DNA of 64,000 bases, taken from contig NZ_JAKCFI010000016.1 in assembly GCF_021412625.1 (NCBI RefSeq), positions 1 through 64,000 on the forward strand. The letters are read 5' to 3'. This document shows, one piece after another, positions 55,500 through 64,000 of this stretch. Numbering within the stretch: the first letter of the stretch is position 1; the number at the start of each line of letters is the position of its first letter. A program made the position numbers and the translations under genes. The DNA is from Myxococcus stipitatus. Lineage in GTDB: Bacteria > Myxococcota > Myxococcia > Myxococcales > Myxococcaceae. The notes beneath the pieces are model-generated. The model saw nothing but the letters and a program-made list of their open reading frames with translations, had not been told where the DNA came from and did no database searches.

Positions 55500-56363
55500 A
55501 TGTCACGTCCGGTCTGGGTCGGTTCGCTGCGCTTCGGCGTGGTGACGTTGCCGGTGCGGCTGCATGGCGCCGTCGCCTCGCGCCAGGTGCGCTTCCACCT
55601 GCTGCATGACGCGGACGGCGGGCGCATCCAGAACCGGCGCGTGTGCTCGGTGGATGGCGAGCAGGTGCCGCTGGAGCACGTGGTGCGCGGGCACGAGCGG
55701 GAGGGCGGCGGCTTCGTGGCGGTGACGAGCGGCGAGCTGGACGCCCTGGACCCCCAGGCCAGCCGTGTCATCGAGTTGACGGAGTTCGTGGAGCCGGCCT
55801 CCGTGGACCCGGTGCTGTGGGATGCCTCCTACCACCTGGTGCCGGCCGAGGGGGCCGAGCGGGCCCATGCCCTGTTGACCCAGGCGCTGCGCTCGTCGGG
55901 GCGCGCGGGGGTGGGGCAGTTCGTGCTGCGCCAGAAGGGGCACCTGTGCCTGGTCCGACCGTATGGGCGGGGGCTGGTGCTGACCACGCTGCACTACGCG
56001 GACGAGGTGGTGCCGCAGGACGCGCTGCCGGAGCTGGCCCTGTCGGCCCCGGAGCCGTCGCCCCAGGAGCTGGACGCCGTGCTGGGGTTGATCTCCGCGG
56101 GCGCGATGGACTTCGACGCTCGCCGCTACCGCGACACCCACCGGGAGCGGGTGCTCGCTTTCCTGGAGCGCAGGGCCCGGTCCCGCTCCCGTTCCGTGAC
56201 GGTGGGCCCCTGGCCCCGGCCGTCCCGGGAGGCGGAGGCGTCCGGGAGCCTGCGGCTGCGCTCGCGCCTGGCGGCGCGCGAGGTCCGCGCGCGGGACGAG
56301 GCGCCGGAGGACGTCGGGGCCCAGGCCCCGGCGCGGGAGGAGGGCGAGGAGCCGTCGTCCTGA
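55500..56363 (+). CDS. ku: Bacterial Ku protein (NHEJ)
   Basis: 287 aa. Ku homodimers bind DNA ends for nonhomologous end joining, normally with LigD. The family is clear: MSRPVWVGSLRFGVVTLPVRLHGA, VRFHLLHDADGGRIQNRRVCSVDG, GRAGVGQFVLRQKGHLCLVRP and the closing helix. The C-terminal ~60 residues are a long charged tail rich in Arg/Ser and Glu. ATG 55500 has GGGGAGG 6 nt upstream. No ligD is in the window. A weak TTGACG at 55453-55458 could be a promoter element. Confidence 0.95.
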   Translation: MSRPVWVGSLRFGVVTLPVRLHGAVASRQVRFHLLHDADGGRIQNRRVCSVDGEQVPLEHVVRGHEREGGGFVAVTSGELDALDPQASRVIELTEFVEPASVDPVLWDASYHLVPAEGAERAHALLTQALRSSGRAGVGQFVLRQKGHLCLVRPYGRGLVLTTLHYADEVVPQDALPELALSAPEPSPQELDAVLGLISAGAMDFDARRYRDTHRERVLAFLERRARSRSRSVTVGPWPRPSREAEASGSLRLRSRLAAREVRARDEAPEDVGAQAPAREEGEEPSS

Positions 56364-56478
56364 GTCCTCCGCGCGCGCGGGCTTCGTCCTCCGCCGGTCA
56401 CGGGGCCGGATGTCCGCGGCCCGACATGCGAAGAAATGCGTGGGCGGAGCGGGCGCCGGTGCTATGTGCCGGACCCGG

Positions 56479-57300
56479 ATGCCTGAATTACCCGAAGTGG
56501 AGATCGCCCGGCGCAACCTGGTGCGCTGGTTCGAGGGTCGACGTCTCGAGCGCGCCGAGGCCGACTCCAGCCGCGTCTTCCGGGGCGCGGAGCGGACCCG
56601 CTTCTCCCAACTCCATGGCCGGTTGAACTCGCTCGTCCGGCGGGGCAAGTACCTGCTGTTCGCCTTCGAGGAGGACCGGGGGCTCTTGGCCCACCTGGGG
56701 ATGACGGGCAAGTTCGTGCGCCGCCAGGAGGGGGAGGCCGTCCCCGCCAGCCGCGCCCGCTTCCACCTGGACGATGGACGCGTCATCCACTTCGCCGACG
56801 CGCGCATGTTCGGCCGCATGGAGCCGGTGGCCGCCTCCGGCCTGCGCGACCTGGAGGTGGTCCGGGCCCTGGGGAGGGATCCGCTCGCGGACGGCCTCAC
56901 CGCCGCCCAGCTCCAGCAGGCCGTGGGCGGGTCCAAGCAGGATTTGAAGGTCGCCCTGATGGACCAGGGGCGTATCGCCGGGCTCGGCAACATCCACGCC
57001 GCCGAGGCCCTCTTCCGGGCGGGGCTCCACCCCTCCCGCAAGCCCTCCTCCCTCGCCCCGGAGGACTGGAAGCGGCTGGTCCAGGCCATCCGCGAGAGCA
57101 TCGACTTCGGCCTCGAGGAGCAGGAGGGGGAGGAGCCCGTGTACCTGGAGGAGGGGAAGTCGGAGAACCCGTTCCTCGTGTATGGGCGGGGAGGTGGCCC
57201 ATGCTCCCGGTGTGGCTCCCCGGTGGAGTCCTTCCTCCAGGCCGGCCGTACCACCCATGCCTGTCCCCGGTGCCAACCCCGGGGGAGGACTGGGAAATGA
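56479..57300 (+). CDS. mutM: Formamidopyrimidine-DNA glycosylase (Fpg/MutM)
   Basis: 273 aa. Removes oxidised purines (8-oxoG) from DNA. Start ATG 56479 gives MPELPEVE with catalytic Pro2 and Glu3. H2TH motif QGRIAGLGNIHAAEALFRAG, and the C-terminal zinc finger PCSRCGSPVESFLQAGRTTH with CPRCQ is complete. The longer frame before 56479 cannot be used because Pro2 must be the N-terminus. Downstream of ku by 115 nt, same direction. Confidence 0.96.
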   Translation: MPELPEVEIARRNLVRWFEGRRLERAEADSSRVFRGAERTRFSQLHGRLNSLVRRGKYLLFAFEEDRGLLAHLGMTGKFVRRQEGEAVPASRARFHLDDGRVIHFADARMFGRMEPVAASGLRDLEVVRALGRDPLADGLTAAQLQQAVGGSKQDLKVALMDQGRIAGLGNIHAAEALFRAGLHPSRKPSSLAPEDWKRLVQAIRESIDFGLEEQEGEEPVYLEEGKSENPFLVYGRGGGPCSRCGSPVESFLQAGRTTHACPRCQPRGRTGK

Positions 57301-57428
57301 CCCCGGGCATCCCGCCGTTGACGGCGCGAACCCGAGGCCCCGTTGGCGTTGACACCCCCCTGTCCCGTGGCTTGAATCGCCCGCCTTTCCGACCCGGCCG
57401 CCCCGAGCGGCCCTGGAGATCGTTGCCC

Positions 57429-59231
57429 ATGTCTCACGTCCTGCTGGCGGCGTTGCTCGTCGCTTCCTCCACGGCCACCGCCCAGGTGACCGGCGAAGCT
57501 ACGCCCCCACCCGCGCCCGCGGAGGCCGCGCCCGCTCCCGCCCCTGCCGACGCCACGCAGGCCCCGGCCGCCACGCAGGCTCCCGCCGCCGAGGGCGCCG
57601 AGCCCGTCACCCGGGACGACCTGGAGGCCGCCCGCCAGGAGCTGCGCGGGGAGATCCGCGCCGAGGCCGCCAAGCAGTCGCTCAGCGGCGACGAGTGGAG
57701 CGAGGAGTACCCGGAGGAGACCCGCAAGCTGGAGGTCTTCCAGCTCGACGGCTACTTCCGACTGCGCCCCACGCTCTTCTACAAGTTCGACCTGGGCAAG
57801 GCGCCCACTCGGAGCATCTTCCCCGGCTCGTCCAACCGCTACGGCGAGAACACCCAGTCCTTCGCCACCATGCGCCTGCGCCTGGACCCCACGTTCAACG
57901 TGTCCGAGCAGGTGAAGATCAAGCTCCAGGTGGACGGCCTGGACAACCTGGTGTTCGGCTCCACGCCGGACACGCTCAACCCGCTCGACCAGCGCAACAT
58001 CTTCAACATCTTCTCCGAGGACCAGGAGTCGCTGGGCGACACGTTGTCGGACTCCATCAAGCTGCGCCGCGCCTACGGTGAGGTGAACACCCCGGTGGGT
58101 ATCCTGCGCTTCGGCCGCATGGGCAGCCAGTGGGGCCTGGGCATGTTGCGCAACGACGGCAACTGCTTCGACTGCGACTTCGGCGACACGGTGGACCGCA
58201 TCCAGTTCGTCACCGAGCCGTTCGCCGGCTGGTACGTGACGCCGATGCTGGACTTCAACGCCGAGGGCGGCACCTACAGCGGCGGCTCGGAGGGCGAGCC
58301 GGTGGACCTGACCCAGGCGGACGACGCGCACAGCTGGGTCATCGCCATCGCCCGCCGCGACACGGACGCGCAGATCCGCTCCAAGCTGGAGAACAACCAG
58401 GGCGTGCTCCAGTACGGCCTGCACTTCGCCTACCGCACGCAGGCCTACGACCAGGCCAAGAACACCGAGGGCCAGACGACCAGCGGCTTCGTGCCGCGCG
58501 ACGCGTCGCTCTACATCCCGGACCTGTGGCTGCGCTACGAGGAGCGCAACTGGCGCCTGGAGTTCGAGTTCGCGGCCATCCTGGGCAACATCGGCAACCG
58601 CGCCATCACGGTGGGCGAGTCGGCCCTGGACCAGAGCCTGAAGGTCGCGCAGTTCGGCGGCGTGGCGCAGGGCGAGGTGAAGCTGGCGCAGAACAAGCTG
58701 TCGCTGGGGCTGGAGCTCGGCTTCGCCTCCGGTGACAAGGCGCCGGGCTTCGGCAACCTCCAGCGCAAGAGGGGCTCCAACACCGACGGCTCCACCGCGC
58801 CGGGCGACGTCGACGGGCCGCAGTACCGCTGCGACAACACGGGCTGCGCCGACAACGCCATCCGCAACTTCCGCTTCAACCGCGACTACCGCGTCGACCT
58901 CATCCTGTGGCGCGAGCTGCTGGGCGGCATCACCGACGCGTTCTACATCCGGCCCTCGGTCAAGTACACGGTGGCCCCGGGCATCGACATCTACGGTCGG
59001 GTCATCTACTCGCAGGCGATCTACGCGGAGTCCACGCCGTCGTACACGAGCAAGGCGCTGGGCGTCGAGGCGAACGCGGGCGTGGACTACACGACGGAGG
59101 ACGGCTTCATCGCCGGCGTCGCGTACGGCATCCTCTTCCCGATGAAGGGCCTGCAGGAGTTCGCGCCGGAGCTGCGTCGCGACCTGGAGACGCCGCAGAC
59201 GGTGCGCGGCTGGCTGGGCATCAAGTTCTAG
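57429..59231 (+). CDS. Outer-membrane beta-barrel protein (TIGR04551-like)
   Basis: 600 aa. A signal peptide (MSHVLLAALLVASSTATAQ), an Ala/Pro-rich linker and a short coiled coil (VTRDDLEAARQELRGEIRAEA), then ~480 residues of alternating aromatic beta-strands (FRLRPTLFYKFDLG, LRYEERNWRLEFEFAAILGN) and a terminal strand ending GIKF, with the C-terminal Phe used for barrel insertion. It resembles TIGR04551-type myxobacterial proteins; this name is from memory. A cysteine pair (FDCDFG) occurs in one loop. Upstream of lptM-like/lysA with 2 nt gap. Confidence 0.8.
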   Translation: MSHVLLAALLVASSTATAQVTGEATPPPAPAEAAPAPAPADATQAPAATQAPAAEGAEPVTRDDLEAARQELRGEIRAEAAKQSLSGDEWSEEYPEETRKLEVFQLDGYFRLRPTLFYKFDLGKAPTRSIFPGSSNRYGENTQSFATMRLRLDPTFNVSEQVKIKLQVDGLDNLVFGSTPDTLNPLDQRNIFNIFSEDQESLGDTLSDSIKLRRAYGEVNTPVGILRFGRMGSQWGLGMLRNDGNCFDCDFGDTVDRIQFVTEPFAGWYVTPMLDFNAEGGTYSGGSEGEPVDLTQADDAHSWVIAIARRDTDAQIRSKLENNQGVLQYGLHFAYRTQAYDQAKNTEGQTTSGFVPRDASLYIPDLWLRYEERNWRLEFEFAAILGNIGNRAITVGESALDQSLKVAQFGGVAQGEVKLAQNKLSLGLELGFASGDKAPGFGNLQRKRGSNTDGSTAPGDVDGPQYRCDNTGCADNAIRNFRFNRDYRVDLILWRELLGGITDAFYIRPSVKYTVAPGIDIYGRVIYSQAIYAESTPSYTSKALGVEANAGVDYTTEDGFIAGVAYGILFPMKGLQEFAPELRRDLETPQTVRGWLGIKF

Positions 59232-59233
59232 CC

Positions 59234-59473
59234 ATGGGCCGCGTCCTCTCGTCGTTCGGGGTGGCCACCGGCCTCGCGCTGGTGCTGGTGGCCTGCGGCA
59301 TCAAGGGGGCGCCCAAGCCGCCGCTCCCGACCTCCGCGCCCGCGACGGAGGCGTCCGCGCCGCCGTCGGCCACGGAGGAGCGCAGCGTGGAGTCGGCGGG
59401 CCCCTCCGTCACTCCCACCACGGATGGCGAGGCGCTGACGCCCACCACCTTCGCGGACGCCGGAACGCCGTGA
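59234..59473 (+). CDS. LptM-like small lipoprotein
   Basis: 79 aa. Signal and lipobox VLVACG, followed by GIKGAPKPPLP, which resembles the LptM (YifL) signature CG.KGPL..P. LptM assists assembly of the LptD translocon; here the identity is likely but the tail is a Thr/Pro/Ala-rich disordered stretch. ATG 59234 is 2 nt after the barrel gene stop and its own stop overlaps the lysA start as GTGA. LptM genes commonly precede lysA or dapF. Confidence 0.8.
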   Translation: MGRVLSSFGVATGLALVLVACGIKGAPKPPLPTSAPATEASAPPSATEERSVESAGPSVTPTTDGEALTPTTFADAGTP

Positions 59474-60711
59474 GCCACTTCCCCTTTCGCAAGGGTGTGC
59501 TGCACGCGGAGGGGGTGCCCCTGCCGGCCATCGCCGACGCGGTGGGCACCCCCACCTATGTCTATTCCACCGCCGCGCTGACGGAGCACTTCCGCGCGGT
59601 GACGGAGGCCTTCGCGCCGACGCGGCACCTCGTGTGCTACTCGGTGAAGGCCAACTCCAACCTCGCCATCCTCAAGCTCCTCGCGGGGCTGGGCGGGGGC
59701 TTCGACATCGTCTCCGGCGGCGAGCTGGCCCGGGTGCGGCACGCGGGCGGCGATGCGGCGAAGACGGTGTTCGCGGGCGTGGGCAAGACGGCGGAGGAGA
59801 TGGAGGCGGCGCTGGCCGCCGGCCTCCTGCTCTTCAACGTGGAGAGCGCGGAGGAGCTGGAGCTGCTCGACGCGGTGGGGCGCCGGCTGGGACGGCGCGC
59901 GCCGTTCGCCCTGCGGGTGAACCCGGACGTCGACGCGCGCACCCACCGCTACATCGCCACGGGGCTGAAGACGTCGAAGTTCGGCGTGCCCTTCGAGGAG
60001 GCGATGGCGCTCTACGCGCGCTCGAAGAAGCTCAAGGGCGTGCGCGCGGCCGGGCTGGACTGCCACATCGGCTCGCAGCTCACGCAGGGCGCGCCCATGC
60101 GGGCCGCGCTCACCAAGGTCGCGGGGCTCTACGCGGAGCTCAAGGCCCGCAAGCACCCGCTGGAGTACCTGGACGTGGGCGGCGGCCTGGGCATCACCTA
60201 CACGGACGAGACGCCGCCGACGGCCGCGGAGTACGCGCGCATCGTGCTCGCCGCGACGAAGGACACGGGCGCCACGCTGGTGCTGGAGCCCGGGCGCTTC
60301 CTGATGGGCAACGCCGGCGTGCTGCTCACCCGCGTGCTGTACCGCAAGCGCACCCCCGCCAAGCAGTTCGTGGTGGTGGACGCGGGGATGAACGACCTCA
60401 TCCGCCCCGCCCTCTACGAGGCCCACCACGGCCTCGTCCCCCTGCGCATGCGCCGGGGCAAGGCGGTGGAGGTGGACGTGGTGGGGCCGGTGTGTGAGTC
60501 GACGGACGTGCTCGCGAAGGCGCGGCCCCTGATCCTCCCCCGGGCGGGCGAGCTGTATGCCTTCCTCGGCGCCGGGGCTTACGGCATGAGCATGGCTTCC
60601 AACTACAACTCGCGGCCCCGTCCGGCGGAGGTGCTGGTGGACGGTCAGGCGTGGCGGGTGGTGAGGGAGCGCGAGCGCACCGAGGATCTCTGGCGCGGCG
60701 AGCGGGCCTGA
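59470..60711 (+). CDS. lysA: Diaminopimelate decarboxylase
   Basis: 413 aa. Decarboxylates meso-DAP to lysine with PLP. Lys60 in CYSVKANSN binds PLP; SGGELARV, DCHIGSQLTQ, DVGGGLGITY, EPGRFLMGNAG, VDAGMNDLIRPALYEAHH and GPVCESTDVLA are standard blocks. GTG start at 59470 overlaps the lptM-like stop (GTGA). First of the lysine genes in this operon: lysA, then dapA and dapB. Confidence 0.96.
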   Translation: MSHFPFRKGVLHAEGVPLPAIADAVGTPTYVYSTAALTEHFRAVTEAFAPTRHLVCYSVKANSNLAILKLLAGLGGGFDIVSGGELARVRHAGGDAAKTVFAGVGKTAEEMEAALAAGLLLFNVESAEELELLDAVGRRLGRRAPFALRVNPDVDARTHRYIATGLKTSKFGVPFEEAMALYARSKKLKGVRAAGLDCHIGSQLTQGAPMRAALTKVAGLYAELKARKHPLEYLDVGGGLGITYTDETPPTAAEYARIVLAATKDTGATLVLEPGRFLMGNAGVLLTRVLYRKRTPAKQFVVVDAGMNDLIRPALYEAHHGLVPLRMRRGKAVEVDVVGPVCESTDVLAKARPLILPRAGELYAFLGAGAYGMSMASNYNSRPRPAEVLVDGQAWRVVRERERTEDLWRGERA

Positions 60712-60727
60712 ACATATAAGCGCCGGC

Positions 60728-61615
60728 ATGAAGACCTTCGAAGGCTCCATGACGGCGCTGGCCACCCCGTTCCGCGATGGCGCGCTCGACGAGCCGGCCT
60801 ACCGCGCCCTGGTCCGGCAGCAGATTGAGGGAGGCACCAGCGTCCTGGTGCCCATGGGCACCACCGGCGAGTCCGTGACGATGACGGCGGACGAGTGCGC
60901 GCGGGCGGTGCGGGTGGTGGTGGAGGAGGCGAAGGGCCGCGCGCTCGTGGTGGGCGGCGCGGGCTCCAACAACACCGCGGAGGTCATCGAGAGTGTCGCG
61001 CGCGTGCGCGACGCCGGCGCGGACGGCGCCCTCGTCGTGACGCCGTACTACAACCGGCCCACGCAGGCGGGCCTCGTGGCGCACTTCGGCGCGGTGGCGC
61101 GCGCGCACCCGGGCTTCCCCCTGGTCGCGTACAACGTCCCCGGCCGCACCGGCGTGGACCTGCTGCCGGAGACGGCGCTGCGCCTGTGCGACTTCCCGGA
61201 GGTGGTGGCCATCAAGGAGGCCACGGGCAACCTGGCCCGGACCATCGACCTGGTGGAGAAGTGCGGCGACCGGCTGACGCTCCTGTCCGGCGACGACTTC
61301 ACCGTGCTGCCCTTCATCGCCTGCGGCGGCAAGGGCGTCATCTCCGTGTCCTCCAACGTGGCGCCGCGGATGATGGCGGACCTGGTCGCGGCGGCGCGCG
61401 CCGGAGACCTGGCGAAGGCGCGGGGGCTCCAGGTGAAGATGAACAACCTGCACCGGCTGCTCTTCGTCGAGTCGAGCCCCACCCCCGTGAAGTGGGCGCT
61501 GCACCTGATGGGCCTGTTCGGGCCGGAGATCCGCCTGCCGCTGCTGCCCATGACGGAGCCCAACGCCGCGAAGCTGCGCGACGAGCTGCGCCACCTGGGC
61601 CTGCTGCCGGCCTGA
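60728..61615 (+). CDS. dapA: 4-Hydroxy-tetrahydrodipicolinate synthase
   Basis: 295 aa. Condenses pyruvate with aspartate semialdehyde. Schiff-base Lys in [12 protein letters not shown] (~163), tyrosines in [10 protein letters not shown] and [15 protein letters not shown] near residue 45. ATG 60728 is 16 nt after lysA stop. Typical single-domain enzyme. Followed by dapB. Confidence 0.97.
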   Translation: MKTFEGSMTALATPFRDGALDEPAYRALVRQQIEGGTSVLVPMGTTGESVTMTADECARAVRVVVEEAKGRALVVGGAGSNNTAEVIESVARVRDAGADGALVVTPYYNRPTQAGLVAHFGAVARAHPGFPLVAYNVPGRTGVDLLPETALRLCDFPEVVAIKEATGNLARTIDLVEKCGDRLTLLSGDDFTVLPFIACGGKGVISVSSNVAPRMMADLVAAARAGDLAKARGLQVKMNNLHRLLFVESSPTPVKWALHLMGLFGPEIRLPLLPMTEPNAAKLRDELRHLGLLPA

Positions 61616-61640
61616 GACACCCGAGGGAGTGGCCGCGCAC

Positions 61641-62459
61641 ATGATTCGCACCGTCATCACCGGAAGCGCGGGGCGCATGGGCAGCACGCTGGTGCGCCTG
61701 ACGCGCGACTCGAAGGCGCTGGAGCTGGTGGGCGCCACCGCGCGCCCGGGCAGCCCCTTCGTGGGACAGGACGCGGGGCTCGCCGCGAGGGTGGGCGAGG
61801 CGCGCGTCCCGGTGTCGGACGACCTGGGGCGGACCCTGGACGCGGCCCACGCGGACGTCGTCATCGACTTCACCAGCGCGGAGCTGAGCGTGGCCCACGC
61901 GAAGGCGTGCGCCGCGCGGGGCGTGGCGCTGGTGGTGGGCTCCACGGGCTTCGACCCCGGGCAGCAGGCGGCGCTGGCGGAGTGCGCGAAGCGCATCCCC
62001 ATCGTGGCCGCGCCGAACATGTCGGTGGGCGTCAACGTGGTGTTCCGCGTGGCGGCGGAGCTGGCGCGCGTGCTGGGCGACGGCTTCGACGTGGAGGTGC
62101 TGGAGGCGCACCACCGCATGAAGAAGGACGCGCCCAGCGGCACCGCCCTGCGGCTGGCGGAGGTGCTGGCGTCGGCGCTCGGGCGCACGAAGGACGACCT
62201 CGCCTTCGCGCGCCACGGAAACATCGGCGCCCGGCCCGCGCGCGAGATTGGCGTGCAGACGCTGCGCGGCGGGGACGTGGTGGGCGAGCACACGGTGTTC
62301 TTCTACGGTGAGGGTGAGCGCATCGAGCTGACCCACCGGGCGACCAGCCGGGACCAGTTCGGCCTGGGCGCGCTGCGCGCCGCGCGTTGGGTGGTGGGCC
62401 GCCCGCCAGGGCTGTATGACATGGCCGACGTGCTCGGCTTCCAACAGGGGACTCCATGA
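61641..62459 (+). CDS. dapB: 4-Hydroxy-tetrahydrodipicolinate reductase
   Basis: 272 aa. Reduces the DapA product with NAD(P)H. Dinucleotide motif ITGSAGRMG (8-14), substrate/catalytic block [16 protein letters not shown] (His and Lys), and [23 protein letters not shown] 61641 has GAGGGAG ~11 nt upstream; a GTG at 61629 is the longer option. Its stop overlaps the FAH gene as ATGA. Confidence 0.97.
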   Translation: MIRTVITGSAGRMGSTLVRLTRDSKALELVGATARPGSPFVGQDAGLAARVGEARVPVSDDLGRTLDAAHADVVIDFTSAELSVAHAKACAARGVALVVGSTGFDPGQQAALAECAKRIPIVAAPNMSVGVNVVFRVAAELARVLGDGFDVEVLEAHHRMKKDAPSGTALRLAEVLASALGRTKDDLAFARHGNIGARPAREIGVQTLRGGDVVGEHTVFFYGEGERIELTHRATSRDQFGLGALRAARWVVGRPPGLYDMADVLGFQQGTP

Positions 62460-63229
62460 CGACCGCCCGCTACTGCCGCTTCCTGCACGAGGGCCGCGCG
62501 CACCACGGCCGCGTCGAGGGTTCGGAGGTGGTGGTGCTCACCTCCGCGCCGTGGCTGTCGGGCGCGAAGGACACCGGCATCCGCCGCTCGCTGTCCGCGG
62601 TGACGCTGCTGGTGCCCTCGGACGCGTCGAAGGTCGTGTGCATCGGGCAGAACTACCGCAAGCACGCGGAGGAGATGGGCAAGCCCGTCCCCGTCGAGCC
62701 GCTCATCTTCACCAAGCCCTCCACCTCGCTCAACGGCCCGGGTTCGCCCATCCGCATCCCCAAGGCGAGCCAGGAGGTCCACTTCGAGGCGGAGCTGGCC
62801 ATCGTCATCGGCGAGCGGCTGAAGAACGCGGACGAGACCACCGCCGCGCGCGCCATCTGGGGCCTGACGTGCTTCAACGACGTCACCGCGCGCGACATCC
62901 AGAAGCGCGAAATCCAGCACACGCGCGCCAAGGGCTACGACACCTTCGCCTGCGCCGGCCCCTGGGCCGTGACGGGCCTGTCCCCCGACGACCTCCAGAT
63001 CTCCTGCCGCGTCAACGGACAGGTGCGCCAGGACAGCCGCACGTCGGACATGGTGTTCAGCCCCGCGCGCCTGGTCGCCTTCATCTCCCACATCATGACG
63101 CTGCTGCCGGGCGACCTGGTCAGCACCGGGACGCCCTCGGGCGTGGGGAAGCTTGCGGCCGGGGACTCGGTTGAAGTGGAAATCGAGGGAATCGGGACCC
63201 TGCTCAATCCGGTTGAGCTGGAGCCGTGA
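62456..63229 (+). CDS. Fumarylacetoacetate hydrolase family protein
   Basis: 257 aa. FAH fold with metal ligands in [17 protein letters not shown] (Glu pair), and the family blocks [29 protein letters not shown] and [13 protein letters not shown]. Members hydrolyse C-C bonds in acylpyruvates (FahD1-like) or decarboxylate oxaloacetate. It is not a lysine-pathway enzyme, yet it is coupled to dapB and folK by 4-nt overlaps, so it may clear oxaloacetate/acylpyruvate side products (inference). Confidence 0.92.
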   Translation: MTTARYCRFLHEGRAHHGRVEGSEVVVLTSAPWLSGAKDTGIRRSLSAVTLLVPSDASKVVCIGQNYRKHAEEMGKPVPVEPLIFTKPSTSLNGPGSPIRIPKASQEVHFEAELAIVIGERLKNADETTAARAIWGLTCFNDVTARDIQKREIQHTRAKGYDTFACAGPWAVTGLSPDDLQISCRVNGQVRQDSRTSDMVFSPARLVAFISHIMTLLPGDLVSTGTPSGVGKLAAGDSVEVEIEGIGTLLNPVELEP

Positions 63230-63750
63230 ACACCATCGTCTACGTTGGGTTGGGGTCGAACGAGGGGGAGCGGGAAGCCCACCTCGTGGCCGCTTTGACC
63301 GCGCTGTCCCGCATCGACGCGGTGGCGGTGCTCCGCTGTTCCTCCCTGTTCGACAGCGCCCCGGTGGGGCCGCCGCAGCCGCGCTACCTCAACGCGGTGG
63401 TGGCGCTCGACTGCGGGCTGTCGCCGCAGCGCCTGCTGGCCATCCTCCAGCAGATAGAGAAGGACCTCGGCCGTCGTCGGGACCAGCACTGGGGGCCGCG
63501 CACCATCGACCTGGACATCCTCTTCTGGGAGGGACAGGTGGTGGCGGACCCCAACCTCCAGGTACCGCACCTGGAGCTGCACAAGCGCCGCTTCGCGCTG
63601 GAGCCGCTGGCCGAGCTGGCGCCGGACCTGAAGCACCCCGTGCTCGGAATGACGGTGACGGAGCTCCTCGGGAAGCTCGCCCCGCAGGATGTCCGCAAGA
63701 GTGAGTCCACCTGGTGGCCCGAAGCGAGCCTACCGAGCAACGAGACATGA
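63226..63750 (+). CDS. folK: 2-Amino-4-hydroxy-6-hydroxymethyldihydropteridine pyrophosphokinase
   Basis: 174 aa. Transfers pyrophosphate from ATP to hydroxymethyldihydropterin, an early folate step. Motifs: YVGLGSNEGEREAHL, PPQPRYLNAVVAL, and WGPRTIDLDILFW (the catalytic Asp pair). GTG start overlaps the FAH stop (GTGA), and its own stop overlaps the last gene. Folate synthesis here joins thyA-folA elsewhere in the window only in function, not in operon. Confidence 0.95.
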   Translation: MNTIVYVGLGSNEGEREAHLVAALTALSRIDAVAVLRCSSLFDSAPVGPPQPRYLNAVVALDCGLSPQRLLAILQQIEKDLGRRRDQHWGPRTIDLDILFWEGQVVADPNLQVPHLELHKRRFALEPLAELAPDLKHPVLGMTVTELLGKLAPQDVRKSESTWWPEASLPSNET

Positions 63751-64000
63751 ACCTCTCCCTGGCCCTGGCCACCGCGGCGCTGCTCGCCGCCGAGCCGTCC
63801 TCCCCGCTGCCCCCTGGTCACCCGCCCGTCCCTCCGGGGACGCAGGCCTCGCCCGCCGTGTCGCCCGAGGGCGCGCAGTCAGGCGCGCTGCCCCAGGGCC
63901 ACCCGCGGGTGGACGGCGCGAGCGCGACGCCGGCCCCCTCGGGGGCGCTGCCCCAGGGCCACCCGCCGCTGTCGGGCACGGGCAAGGCGCCGCCGTCCGC
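63747..64000 (+). CDS. 5' part of a secreted protein with repeated LPxGHP motifs (runs off the window)
   Basis: At least 84 codons, open to the window end. A signal-like start (MNLSLALATAALLAAEP) is followed by a Pro/Ala-rich region with LPPGHPPV, LPQGHPRV and LPQGHPPL. The ATG overlaps the folK stop (ATGA), so it is in the same operon. Function unknown; the rest of the gene lies to the right. Confidence 0.6.
   Translation, partial: MNLSLALATAALLAAEPSSPLPPGHPPVPPGTQASPAVSPEGAQSGALPQGHPRVDGASATPAPSGALPQGHPPLSGTGKAPPS

Overview
The window is high-GC (around 70% by eye), densely coded chromosome. Most genes are 4-nt-overlapped or separated by tens of bases, and no tRNA, rRNA, insertion sequence, phage gene or CRISPR array was seen. 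The protein families point to a member of the Myxococcaceae (Myxococcus/Corallococcus/Pyxidicoccus type). They include a eukaryotic-like Ser/Thr kinase with the HRDVSPQN catalytic loop, choice-of-anchor D lipoprotein repeats, a bacterial Thg1-like protein, large orphan FtsX/MacB-type permeases, NUDIX-MBL fusions and many lipoproteins. The genus cannot be fixed from the sequence alone.

Layout. 1-9.6 kb: the 3' end of a cut gene, RidA, peptide-chain-release factor 3, a conserved unknown, an M32 carboxypeptidase, a Cys-rich helical protein, an O-methyltransferase, an M1 aminopeptidase lipoprotein and RNase D. 9.6-14.4 kb: ttcA overlapped with a double-TerB protein, a PhnD-like protein without a signal peptide, a GFA protein, and an ArsR-SRPBCC/SnoaL-SnoaL operon whose palindromic operator spans the start codon. 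14.5-24.9 kb: Ser/Thr kinase, a large repeat lipoprotein, alpha/beta hydrolase, a 59-aa protein, a superfamily 1 helicase and a secreted subtilase. 25-32.5 kb: a P-loop kinase overlapped with a Thg1-like 3'-5' polymerase, an ADOP-type permease, a DUF350 plus transglutaminase-like pair, an apparently frameshifted NlpC/P60 gene and a GT39-like glycosyltransferase. 32.6-41 kb: YyaL-type thioredoxin-domain protein, a second transglutaminase-like protein, overlapping ATP-grasp and GNAT genes, and divergently an HD phosphohydrolase translationally coupled to a NUDIX-MBL fusion. 41-48 kb: a secreted glycine-rich protein, an FTR1 iron permease fused to cytochrome c, an IGA-repeat protein, thyA-folA, a cobalamin adenosyltransferase, queG and an EamA transporter. 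48-57 kb: a GH114 lipoprotein, an R2K-like ATP-grasp protein, two tandem small membrane paralogues, a secreted Cys-rich protein, MTA phosphorylase, YihY, M48 protease, Ku and Fpg. 57.4-64 kb: an outer-membrane beta-barrel, then a tight operon lptM-like/lysA/dapA/dapB/FAH/folK and the 5' end of a secreted repeat protein.

Functional themes: lysine/diaminopimelate synthesis joined to folate synthesis (folK here; thyA-folA at 44-45 kb), DNA repair (Ku, Fpg), tRNA/RNA maintenance (ttcA, queG, RNase D, Thg1-like plus kinase) and envelope proteins. The most interesting unexplained units are the kinase/Thg1-like pair, the HD/NUDIX-MBL pair, the DUF350/transglutaminase pair and the self-overlapping ArsR operator. 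Statements about families come from recognising motifs by eye; no database search was run.
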